Shown one piece after another: positions 42,201-55,519 of a stretch of DNA of 64,000 nt (its first letter is position 1; the number at the start of each line of letters is the position of its first letter). The notes beneath the pieces are model-generated. The model did not search any database and had not been told where the DNA came from. It saw only the letters and a list, made by a program, of their open reading frames with translations. Both the position numbers and the translations under genes were made by a program. The stretch comes from Phymorhynchus buccinoides (lineage: Eukaryota; Mollusca; Gastropoda; Neogastropoda; Raphitomidae): contig CM065693.1 of assembly GCA_017654935.2 (NCBI GenBank), forward strand, positions 57,464,534-57,528,533. Reading direction: 5' to 3'.

Positions 42201-45200
42201 TTGCGCTATACATGTCACAGAGGAATCTCCCGTATTGCAGATGATGTGGGGAGGTAAGGATAGGCCTTGCGCTATACATGTCACAGAGGAATCTCCCGTA
42301 TTGCAGATGATGTTGGGAGGTAAGGATAGGCCTTGCGCTATACATGTCACAGAGGAATCTCCCGTATTGCAGATGATGTTGGGAGGTAAGGATAGGCCTT
42401 GCGCTATGCATGTCACAGAGGAATCTCCCGTATTGCAGATGATGTTGGGAGGTAAGGATAGGCCTTGCGCTATACATGTCACAGAGGAATCTCCCGTATT
42501 GCAGATGATGTTGGGAGGTAAGGATAGGCCTTACGCTATACATGTCACAGAGGAATCTCCCGTATTGCAGATGATGTTGGGAGGTAAGGATAGGCCTTGC
42601 GCTATACATGTCACAGAGGAATCTCCCGTATTGCAGATGATGTTGGGAGGTAAGGACAGGCCTTGCGCTATACACGTCACAGAGGAATCTCCCGTATTGC
42701 AGATGATGTTGGGAGGTAAGGACAGGCCTTGCGCTATACATGTCACAGAGGAATCTCCCGTATTGCAGATGACTTTTTTCTCTACCCAGGTAAGTTTAAT
42801 GGAATTTTTTTGCTGAAAAATGGCTGGTGACGAAAGGGTTAACACTTTGCATCCCTACAGTTGACTTGGCAGTCAACATTTTCAGCTTCCATCCCTACAG
42901 TTGTCTTGGGGTGGGTGGGGTGGTTTTTTTTTGGGGGGGGATTTTGTTTTTTGGGGGAGGGGGAAACATGCCCATCTATCCTAGCATGGGCGGTCATTTC
43001 TAAACTCGTTTTGCTCCCCTAGACCATAGTTATGCACCTTACTTTGTGTTTGTAGTGGTTTGAAGTGGGGAAACCGATTTATGTAAAGTCTTTCTATAGA
43101 AAGTTTGAGCTGCCGTTTCCCTATTTCTATACCCGAAGTAAAAACCTGTAATCCTCTTTCGTTTCTCTTTTCCTTTATGCCTGGTTTGTTTGTGAGTATG
43201 GCTGGAGTGATTTATTGCGATTTTTGAATAATTCAAAATCATGCGATTTCTAGGTTCGTAGCTTACTGCAATGACAGCGATGCGACCGAGTTAAGTGATC
43301 GACTGACATTTCTACCAGCCCACAAACTTTTTTTTATAAATTATGATTTTCAACAAAAAAATATTTTCCAGCTGCAGCACTCACTTTCTTTGCACGGAGA
43401 TTCCTGGACGACCTTGACCTCTGGCGTGTTGGGGACGACCGGTTGTCTCCCCTCCTCTTGCCCCTCGTGCCACACCACTCTGCTTCGCTGTCGATGCCGG
43501 GGCGTCTCAGCCACCAGAGTTTTGGAGCCCGCTGCACACACAGATTGGTCAGTTAGGTTAGGTTAGGTACATTATAGTGACAGAGGCGTCTCTGTGAAAT
43601 TCGGGTTGCTCCCACCTGGAGAGCGCGTCGCAGCCAGAGGCGCGCCACTCAATTTTTTTGGGGGGCATGCAATTTTTGTGACTGATGAGGAAGGAAGGGG
43701 GGTAAATTTTGACCAAATGTCACCATCACTTATGGTATTTTGGGTATTTTCTAGTCAAAGAAACTGTGAAATTCGGGCTGCTCCCACCAGGAGAGCGTGT
43801 CTTTTAGTACAGCGCCACACATTTTTTTGCATGCCATGTGAGTTTGTGTCATCCATCCCACCGGCACAACACGGCCTACTCCTACTGAATAGTGGAATGG
43901 GCTTTAACATTTGGTATTAGGTGTATTCAAGCCACAGAGACTTATCTCTGTGAAATTCGGGCTGCTCTCCTCCGGAGCGCGTCGCCGCAAGTGCAGCGCC
44001 TACCCACATTTTTGTTAACATGTGTGCAAGATCTTGTGCGTGCGTTCTCACACGGGACCTCGGTTTGAGGTCTCATCCGAAGGACCAGGAAATAGGAGTA
44101 AAGTATCTTTCCCAAGGACACAGCACCGCGAACGTAGCTGGGTTGGAACCAGCACACTCGCAAACCCGTTAGGTTATGGGTGGCGACTCTAGCCAATTAC
44201 GCCATGGCGCAGTGCACTTGGGTTTGAATTCTACAGAAGAAATGCCTAGTCTTAGTCTTTGACGAGCGAAGTTGAGTCTATGCACTGACGATTTTGGTGT
44301 GTGGGGGGTGGGTGGGGTGGGGGTGGGGGGGGGTGGTCACGTCTCATTAAAAGCTTTAGCACAGCAATTTTCTCAAAAACTACAAATCATAGTAATAAAG
44401 ACCACACCCTGACTTGTTCGGGTCACAGAATCCGAACACAGCAGTCCAAGGGGAGCGAATCCATTGCGTTTTAATGTCATATGACACAGGGTTTCTGAAA
44501 ATGTACAGATTGTGCATACTTACGCACTATAACTCTTAAACCACCCCCTACAATCTAAAACCGTGCATGGCATGAGATTTACCCGTTAAAATCTCAAGTC
44601 GGGGGTGAGATGACACACTAAAATGATTTGTTGAACGATGAACCCCAATGCTCAGTTTTTTGCCTGCTGTGATTTTTCAGAAAAGTTTTTCCTTTGACGA
44701 AAAAACAACCACAGAATGACGTCAACTTCATAGTTATGTAACAAAAAAGACATAAGCATTGAAATAGGTCACCACGAAAGGGACATTAAGTGTCAAACTG
44801 ACCATTCTGAGAAAATTATACATTTGAAAACTTCAGACAATTTTCTTTCTAATGATACAAGAGCCATTCTTTAAAACCAATAATCCTTTTCCCTACTTCT
44901 GTGTCTGGTGGAGGAGGTCCCTGAGTGGTGCTTAGCGCAGGCCGTTCTGTGTGGGTGGTGTCTGGGGGACCCTCTGGACAGGTCTGTGGCAAACAGGTTC
45001 CGCCGCGCCTTCTTCCCGCCTGCACACAAAAGCCACCTTGTTTAACCCTTTCGCCGCCAGACATTTTTCAGCCACAAAATACCATTAACCCTTTCACCGC
45101 CAAAGTCGCATTTTAGCACCACAGTGAATTAACAGCTATGTCACAAAAAGGCATCAAACTGGGGTCTGTTATCCAAAGACCCTGTTGTCTTATAGGATAG

Positions 45201-48200
45201 ACCTTATTTTATATGTCACATCTATGTCACTAAAAGGCATCAAATTGGGGTCTACTATCCAAAGACCCTATTGTCTTAGTTTGGGGTAGTAAGGATAGAC
45301 CTTATTTTATATATGTCACAGAAGAATCTACAATACTGCAGATGGATTTTTTTCTCTACCCAGGTAAACTTAGTGGACAATTTTGGCTGAAATACGGCTG
45401 GCGGTGAAAGGGTTAAACTTGGCTGGGTAGAGAACAAAATGATGTGCAATGTTGGAAATGCCCCTGCGACATGTGCGACATTAGGCCTATTTCTTACCTC
45501 CCAAAATTAATAAAAATAATAATGCCTTTTGATAACAGGCCCTGGTTTGATGCCTTTTTAGTCACATGGGTGTTAAACCATTGTGGTGCAAAAATGCAAC
45601 ATTGGCGGTGAAAGGGTTAAACCGCACTGAAATTTCATCGTTGATTATTTGTCGTTTTAGTAGTTTACGTTTTATTTATTTAGGATATTGCGTTTGTGGA
45701 AGAAAATAAAAGCGTCCTAAGTAAGAAAAAAGTATCAGTAAGTTAGTAAATAAACAAACTGCCCATATTCCAAGGACTATAAGGCGATACTTTTGTCCCA
45801 GAATGAGAGCCCTGCGCCTTACAGTACGACCAATCAAATAGTCAGAAAACATCATAAAAAAAAATCAAAATTTTGCATAACATATTTTGGGGTGCCGTAT
45901 AGTTTGTATTATGGTGCGAAAAGATAAAGCATAGTTTTCTTTATACTATTTTTTCATTATTCAGTGATGTACCGTGGATCGGAAAGTGATAGGACAAACT
46001 GTCCTGAGATCGTGTCGATCTTTACGAACTCTTGCACACGTAGAAATCAACAGGACAATGTCCTGGCTCTTGCAGAAATCAATAAGACAAAGCGTGCCAG
46101 TGTTCAAAACTTAATTAGACATTTTATCCTGACAGGGAAGAACGCAATAGGACATTTTCAATTTGAATAGGTCAATGTCCTATGACCGTGGCCTCGGGAC
46201 ATCACTGAATTCATTGCGATGTTTATTTTTATGTATCCCTCTGTTGTATTCTTAAACATTTCTTACAAACAGTGACACTGATGCACGCACACATGCAAGC
46301 ACGCACACACACACAACTTACACATTTACTTTATCACACCCCCCCCAAAATGGTCAACTTTACCAGAACAAACTTACAGTTACACTAAACATTATTACAT
46401 AGTGTAATTAGCATTACAAAACACCCCTAGTTGCCCTAAGTACCTTTGTTCTTGGATGGAGACTTGGACTTTTCCCTCTTCGATTTGCCCCTGGACGATT
46501 TCTTCCCATTGCTGGCCTGTGCACACACAAACCGTACAAATACATACAACCTTTCTTTTCTACATCAGATGACACGTTGCGTCACAAGTAAAATAATTCT
46601 CAATTGCTTCTCGACTTGAACTTCGCAGAAAGAGGCCACAACAAACCCTGCGCTTCTAATAAAAACATTTGTTCAATTTCGGCGTCAGTTGAGTTTGAGA
46701 TGAAAAAGATATCGCCCAAATAAGAGAGAACACCATATTCTTCAAACTACAGTTGTCAAGAAAAGCGTATTTTTCGCTAAGAGCCGATTTCAAACAATTT
46801 TTCACAAGCAAGAGGCCAGATCACTGGCAGATGTGTCCTTTACACAAAAAAGCGGGTGTCACAGAAAAGAATTACAAAAAAATATTATTTTAAAAAAAAA
46901 GGATATCCAATATTATTTATTTTTTTGGCAAAGAAAACAATTTTCTCCTTGGAATGAAGGAAATGACAGTCTATGCTCGCGACGTGTCGCGAAAAAGTTC
47001 AACGTTAATCTAAACCATGGGTTCTTTGTACCTTGGCCTTTGTGGCCAGCGGGGCTTTGACGACGATCTGCCGCTGGTTGCTGATGGCCGCAAGGACCGG
47101 CTTGGAGTGGGCGCTGCTTCGGGTCCTGAAAGTGAAACAGTTTGTGTGAGAACAAAGCCAACACACTGATCATTTGAAACGTACTGTGCTGCTTGGCAGT
47201 TTTCCAGCTTGGAGTTGATCAAGCTTGTTATATTGTAGCATATAGAGGATTAATAATACTTTGATGAAAGTGGGGGGGGGGGGGATCTTTCATACAAATA
47301 GTTCTCCCATATTCTGGAAGTTCTGTGCTTGTAACTTCCTCTAATCTCAGTGTTGATTCTAGAGCGCGTCCTGGCCGAAATCGCGCAAAATTTACGGTGA
47401 TGACGCCTAAATAAAAAGCCAGTGCGTCCCCTGTGACGCTAGAAAAAAACTTTGGACGCGTTATTAAACCACCAATGCGACATTACAAAATTGCACTGCT
47501 ACTTTGCGTATAGCCAGTAAGCCGGAAATGAGTCATTCTCTTTCGCGCCATTGGACGTCAATGCTTTAGTTTAGCCAATCACGAGTTGAGTCTTCTGAGC
47601 GTAGCGCGTCCGAAGATGGAGTAGAGTGGCAATCATGAAGCGAACGTCAACACTGTTTGATTTTGCCTTCAAGTCGTCCAAAACACCTAAAGTGTCCGAC
47701 TCGGAAGAATCTGGCCAAACATCTATTGTGAATGAAGATACGGCCGCAGTAACGGAAGATTCGGGACCAACATCCAATGCAATTCCAAATGACGACGAAC
47801 TTGAGATTGCCGACGGCGATGTTTCTGTGACTGAGCTGCCAAGTGAATGTTAATACAAAGAACAAACTGCATCCTTCATCTGTGTTTGTGGTTCCCATGT
47901 GCCCCTCAGCTGGATCCAGCAGAATGTGGCTGTGGGATACCCCATGTCTGAGGTCAGACATGTAACTTGGGAATACCTTCTGTCTCTGCTTTATTGTTTA
48001 AGTCATGTTTGTTGAGTCATATTACATTATGCATGGGGAGATATCTCATAAAATCTGTTTGTCTTCTGGGACCCCATGAAGAGTCCCTAGGACCCTCTTT
48101 TTTCATCTTTAGGGGTCCTTGAATCAACACTGTCGCTCTCTTTGACTCTTGCCTTTTCCCTTTCATCTATCTTTCTGCCTTACTGGTCCATTCTCCTGCC

Positions 48201-49918
48201 TTTGTTCTATAAACTCACACAAAGATTTTCTCCAGCCGAAGACGGACATGCTGGGCCTATTTTGGGCGCATAATGGAAGCATGACGCATCTGCACTCGTA
48301 TGGCAGGAAACTGTCTGAGCGCTCGCCGACGAAGGAGAAAAAGAAACACAAATTGTATTCCTTTCTTTTCTCCCTTTTCTCAGTAATAATGATAATAATA
48401 ATAATGAGAATTTATAACGCTTAATCTTAAAGCCCTGAGCGCTTACAACAATAAATAAATGAATAAACCAGCAAGCAATAGAAATAAATGAACATCAAAA
48501 ATATACACATGCGCGCACACGCACACACTCACACATAGTTACACACGCACACTACACACAAACAAAACACCACACACACCAAACACCAAACACACACACA
48601 CTGAGCACACACACACACACATACTTACACAAGCACACTACACAAACAAAGCACCACACACACACACACCAAACACACACACACACTGAACACACACACA
48701 CACATACTTACACACGCACACTACACACAAACAAAGCACCACACACACACACCAAACACACACACACACACTGAACACACACACACACTTACACACGCAC
48801 ACTACACACAAACAAAACACCACACACACCAAACACCAAACACACACACACTGAGCACACACACACACACATACTTACACAAGCACACTACACAAACAAA
48901 GCACCACACACACACACCAAACACAAACACACACACTGACACACACACACACACTTACACACGCACACTACACACAAACAAAGCACCACACACACACACC
49001 AAACACACACACACACACTGAACACACACACACACACACACATACTTACACACGCACACTACACACAAACAAGCACCACACACACAAAAAAACCTACTAC
49101 ACGTGCGAGCGCGCGCATACACAACCACATGCAAAGAAGTGAGAAAGGCCAATCAGTCCCAAACGTTGAGACTCTCTGGGTAGTTTGTCTTCAGCCTGTG
49201 GCGCCAGTACCTTTCCCCGGCCTAGAGAGAGAGAGAGAGAGAGTTGCTTTGTATATGCGCTGTTGCTGGTTGGTGTCACTCTTGAATGTTGTTTTTGTTG
49301 TCTGTTGATGAATAATTGATTGTAAAGCGCTTTGGGCTCATCGGAGGTAAAGCGCTATATAAATGTACTATTATTATTATTATTTCTCTTAGCCACATCA
49401 TCTGCTCTGATCAACTCCATCACTGTCACCCTCGGGAAACTAACTGTCTGAGCTATCGACGACGAAGGAGAGAAGAAGGAACACAGATTGTATTCCTTTC
49501 ACCCCCGTGGGGATACCGGGGGGGTCTTTTGCATGAATAGTTCCCCCACCTTCTGGTAGTTCTGTGCTTGTAACTTCCTCTAATCTGTCACTCTCTTTGA
49601 CTCTGCCTTTTCTCTTTGCTTACTGTCATCTACTATCTTTCTGCCTTACTGGTCCATTCTCCTGCTTTTTTTTTTCAAGAAACTTTCAAAAAGATTTCCC
49701 CCGGCCGAGGTCCGACATGCTGGGGCTAACTACATGGCTGCTCCCGGGAAATTTCAAAAATCCTGCAAGGGGGCGGCCCCGGCGGAGTGCAGGGGCAGCG
49801 CACACACATCTACTGCTCTTTTTTCACCCCTCTAGACTAGTACAAGTGCTACATTCCTTTGAATATAGCAAATGCTTATATAGGCCCTTTTTAATGCACA
49901 AGTTGGGTTGGTGTTGGT

Positions 49919-50003
<85 letters not shown>

Positions 50004-53000
50004 AAATCGTTGCTTCTCAAATTCTCATAATCCGGAAACGCCGGCTCTAGGCAGTTTAAAAATCCTGAAAGGAGCATCTATGTAACTATTTCTTAGTTAG
50101 GTGCATAACGGCAGCATGACGCATCAGCACGCATAATTGACAGGAAACTGTCTGAGAGATTGAAGAAGAAGTATTGGTTTCTTTCTTCCTCATCCCAGTG
50201 CCTGACCTCTCTTACTCACAGACACACCCCTACCCACACACCCAGTGCCTGACCTTCTCTCTCACTCTCAGACACACCCCTACCCACACACCCAGTGCCT
50301 GACCTTCTCTCTTACTCTCAGACACACCCCTACCCACACACCCAGTGCCTGACCTTCTCTCTTACTCTCAGATACACCCCAACACACACACACAGTGCCT
50401 GACCTTCTCTCTCACTCTCAGACACACCCCTACCCACACACCCAGTGCCTGACCTTCTCTCTCACTCTCAGACACACCCATACCCACAGACCCAGTGCCT
50501 GACCTTCTCTCCTACTCTCAGACACACCCCAACACACACACCCAGTGCCTGACCTTCTCTCTCACTCTCAGACACACCCCTACCCACACACCCAGTGCCT
50601 GACCTTCTCTCTCGCTCTCAGACACACCCCTACCCACACACCCAGTGCCTGACCTTCTCTCTTACTCTCAGACACACCCCTACCCACACACCCAGTGCCT
50701 GACCTTCTCTCTCACTCTCAGACACACCCCTACCCACATGCCTGACCTTCTCTCTTACTCTCAGACACACCCCTACCCACACACCCAGTGCCTGACCTTC
50801 TCTCTTACTCTCAGACACACCACTACCCACACACCCAGTGCCTGACCTTCTCTCTCACTCTCAGACACACCCCTACCCACACACTCAGTGCCTGACCTTC
50901 TCCTGGGCGAGGTGTTGGACTGGTCACTGCTGGCCACAGACAGCGAGGCGTCGTCCAGGGCCGACAAACTGCCCCCCGCGGAGAACAGACGGTGGTTGGG
51001 GGCGTGGTCAGGGGTGCCCCCCAGCTCCGGGGGCAGAGGCTGCATCAACTCTTCGTAGACGGTCACCAGCAGCTCCGGCAAACTGGAGCGGTAACTGTCA
51101 CCAGATAGGACGTGATGTGGATTATAAAAAAAAGGGGGGGAGGGGGGGAGATTTTTTTGTATTGCCATATAAATAATAATAATAGTAGTGAAGCATTTAT
51201 ATAGCGCACTCCTCCACCCAATGTGGAGCTCTATGCGCTTAACAAAAAATGAAAAACAAGAAGTTCAACAAAGACATATAATCGCTCATACATATATATA
51301 TACAAACTTCCTTGTTTTAAATGGGGACAATAAATAATCGATTGATTGATTGATCGATTGATTGATTGAATAGGCATGCACACACACACCATTACCACAT
51401 TCTGAATCACCACCACTCACCCCACACATAACACAATACATGATACAACTGTTGAATAAAGCATCAACATCAACTCTCTCTCCCTCTCTCTCTCTCCCTC
51501 TCCCCTTGTTGTTGTCTATACTTAATTGTTTATTATTCTTTTGCTTTCTTATGAATTTCATGCTAAATTAACCCTTGCGTTGCCTCCATGTCATTAGGTC
51601 CTGTTTTTGGTTGATGACATTAAACTGGTCCACTGTCCACTGTGTCTCTTTCAGTCTCTGGCGTGGTCAGTCAACACACAGTCAACTAACATAAAAGGTG
51701 GGGTGGGGGTGGGGGGTGAGACGAGAATCAATCGTAATGTACTCAGTAAGGACGAAGGGACCAGCATGAATGTACTAGTTACTAACAGCTCTGGCAAACT
51801 GGAGCAGTAACCTTAGACCACAATTTTGCCTCTGACTTTGCAGTGGTTTGTTGTGGGGAAACCAATTGGTGTGGAGAGTTTTTCTATATGAAGTCTATAT
51901 ATAAAAAAAAGTCTGATCTACCACTTCCCTATGTCTAAACCTGAAGTAAAAACCTGTAATCTTCTTTCATTTCTTCTTTTGTTTATGTAAGTTTTGTTTG
52001 TGTGTATGGCTGGAGTGATTTGCGAGTTTTTTTAATGATTCAAAATCATTGCGATGCGAATGAGTTAAGGCTATGTTAGACCAATTGGCATACGCTAAAA
52101 CACCAAGGCTACATCAAAATACTGTTATACTAGATGCATAGTTATGCAGGGGATTGTCTTTAACCATGGCAAGCTCCTAGCATAACATCAGCAGTCTCAA
52201 AAATTTCCCGAAGTCGGAGTGTGGCTGCCCACGAGACGGGGTAATATAAAACACGTAATGTTCTCATTCATAGCTGATGCACTTGTACCACAGTGTTCAA
52301 GTGCATCCGCTGTTGGGATGGACCCTGGAGTCTTTTAGCCAGGGTACGACAACAACAACAAAGTACAGCGGACACAGGGCACTGACTTGTGAAGGACGGT
52401 GGTCTTGAGGAACCCCAGCGCTGGTTTAGGGCCCAGAGCTATCAGCAGGGACTTGAACAGTTCCACAATCTGCACACAACAGCACAGGTTTAGGGCCCAG
52501 AACAGCGCTGGTTTAGGGCTCAGAGCTATCAGCAGGGACTTGAACAGTTCCACAATCTACACACACAACAGCACAGGTTTAGGGCCCAGAACAGCGCTGG
52601 TTTAGGGCTCAGAGCTATCAGCAGGGACTTGAACAGTTCCACAATCTACACACACAACAGCACAGGTTTAGGGCCCAGAACAGCGCTGGTTTAGGGCTCA
52701 GAGCTATCAGCAGGGACTTGAACAGTTCCACAATCTACACACACAACAGCACAGGTTTAGGGCCCAGAACAGCGCTGGTTTAGGGCCCAGAGCTATCAGC
52801 AGGGACTTGAACAGTTCCACAATCTACACACACAACAGCACAGGTTTAGGGCTCAGAGCAATCAGCAGAGACTTGAACAGTTCCACAATCTACACACACA
52901 ACAGCACAGGTTTAGGGCCCAGAGCAATCAGCAGAGACTTGAACAGTTCCACAATCTGTAGCCCACAGAACAGCACACAACAGCACAGGTTTAGGGCCCA

Positions 53001-55214
53001 GAGCAATCAGCAGAGACTTGAACAGTTCCACAATCTGTAGCCCACAGAACAGCACACAACAGCACAGGTTTAGGGCCCAGAGCAATCAGCAGAGACTTGA
53101 ACAGTTCCACAATCTGTAGCCCACAGAACAGCACACAACAGCACAGGTTTAGGGCCCAGAGCAATCAGCAGAGACTTGAACAGTTCCACAATCTGTAGCC
53201 CACAGAACAGCACACAACAGCACAGGTTTAGGGCCCAGAGCAATCAGCAGAGACTTGAACAGTTCCACAATCTGTAGCCCACAGAACAGCACACAACAGC
53301 ACAGGTTTAGGGCCCAGAGCAATCAGCAGAGACTTGAACAGTTCCACAATCTGTAGCCCACAGAACAGCACACAACAGCACAGGTTTAGGGCCCAGAGCA
53401 ATCAGCAGAGACTTGAACAGTTCCACAATCTGTAGCCCACAGAACAGCACACAACAGCACAGGTTTAGGGCCCAGAGCTATCAGCAGACTTGAACAGTTC
53501 ACAACCTGCACACAACACGTAACAAAAAAGCCTAGCTTAGGGATGTGAGGGCACCCAAAACAAAAAAGTGCAGCACATGGTATCGTCAAAGTACTTAAAC
53601 AAAACTTTGCCTGCAACATTTTTTTAATAGGTTCGCCGCTACACAAATCTTACCGTCCGATACAGTTTCATCAAACCAAGCCCTGTCAAATTTGTGTTGG
53701 CATCCTTTGTCGATCTCCTCTTTCTTCACATCTATCATATGGTGCGATGTACAAGTTTCATGGTTGAAGATGACCGAACACATGAAAAAGGCACATTGCC
53801 ATTGGACGTAACTTAGCCAACCACAGAGAAGCTTATGAAATGGATGCACTTCTGCCACAAACTTCTTTCGTCTTCACTGTGTGCTGAATGAGGACAGTCT
53901 ATATATACCAAACTCATCAATCTGTACGATCTTCTCTCTGTGTCCTTTTTAAAATTTAGTTGAAAAGAAAAAGCGTAACTCTCACATCCCTGAACTTACT
54001 ACTGCACCCACAATCCATTTCCGGTTATCTTATACGTAACTCTCACATCCCTGAACTTACTACTGCACCCACAATCCATTTCCGGTTATCTTATACGTAA
54101 CTCTCACATCCCTGAACTTACTACTGCACCCACAATCCATTTCCGGTTATCTTATACGTAACTCTCACATCCCTGAACTTACTACTGCACCCACAATCCA
54201 TTTCCGGTTATCTTATACGTAACTCTCACATCCCTGAACTTACTACTGCACCCACAATCCATTTCCGGTTATCTTATACGTAACTCTCACATCCCTGAAC
54301 TTACTACTGCACCCACAATCCATTTCCGGTTATCTTATACGTAACTCTCACATCCCTGAACTTACTACTGCACCCACAATCCATTTCCGGTTATCTCTTA
54401 GGAGATGCACATAAATTCATTAGGCCTTTTTCACGCCAAACTTTTTTATTTTTCATCAGGTAAGAAATAGGGTTAGAATCGCTTCAACTCTTCTAGCGCC
54501 ATGTATTTTGTGACGTTCTTGCTTGTCCTCTGCATCTCAACCGACAAGAGAGCAATAACTAAATTTTTTTAAATATTACTTATTTATATTTATATTTTTG
54601 CATATTACTTTAACAGAAAAGTTACTTTCATGTATTTTTGTTTGTGGCTCAAGCCACAAACCTATAACTCACTTTGTCGGTCGGTCGGTCTGTCGGTCGG
54701 TCGGTCCAAAATTGTCGCACATTTTGACAAAATTGTCGCACTTCAAATCGAGGCTACACTTCTCGCTCTTTAAAATGATGTATTTTAAAAGCGTACAAAA
54801 TAATAAACATATGTAATATAGACACTACAACAGACACGACGAGTATGCAGTGCTTCTTTTGATGAGTATAAGTAGGATACATAGTTTTAAATGTTTTCCA
54901 AAAGATATAAAAAGTTACGAAATGGTGCAGAGATAACATTCTGGTTTACAGATTAAAATTATTGAAAAGCCAGGGGAGGTAACTCATGATTGGAGTGGTA
55001 AAAATAGACCGCGTGCCACAAACTATTGCGATTTCGCGCTTGTTTTTTGTGTGTGTATGTGTGTGCACTTATGTATTTATTCAATGACCTGTTGGCGCGG
55101 CGCCTGTCGCTCCGCGGACTCTATCTGGTCCACCTTGCTACACATGGACTCCACCTCCAGACGGACCAACGCCTGCAGCTTCAGCCTGAAACACCCACAA
55201 CAACGGTTCACCTC

Positions 55215-55308
<94 letters not shown>

Positions 55309-55448
55309 CTTAAGTTTCTGGTATTTGGTATATATTCTAGTCACAGACACTTATCTTTGTGAAATTCGGGCTGCTCTCCCCTGGAGAGCGCGTCGCCGCC
55401 AGCACAGCATCTACCCATTTTGTGTGTGTGTGTGTGTGTGTGCATGGA

Positions 55449-55519
<71 letters not shown>

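Noticed and set aside
40722..42482. 586-aa minus-strand and 399/311-aa plus-strand open frames
   Set aside because: All are readings of a 66-bp (22-codon) tandem repeat inside a transposon; both strands are open only because 66 is divisible by 3.
44100..44217. tRNA-like sequence with B box
   Set aside because: It is the head of a SINE: it is followed by the Deu-like core and tail, and a full cloverleaf cannot be drawn.
49146..49216. Exon-like segment (acceptor ctctctctag, peptide RYWRHRLKTNYPES) in TICRR intron
   Set aside because: Exon 7 ends in phase 2 and joins 47125 in frame; entering this segment in that phase gives an immediate stop, and no good donor follows.
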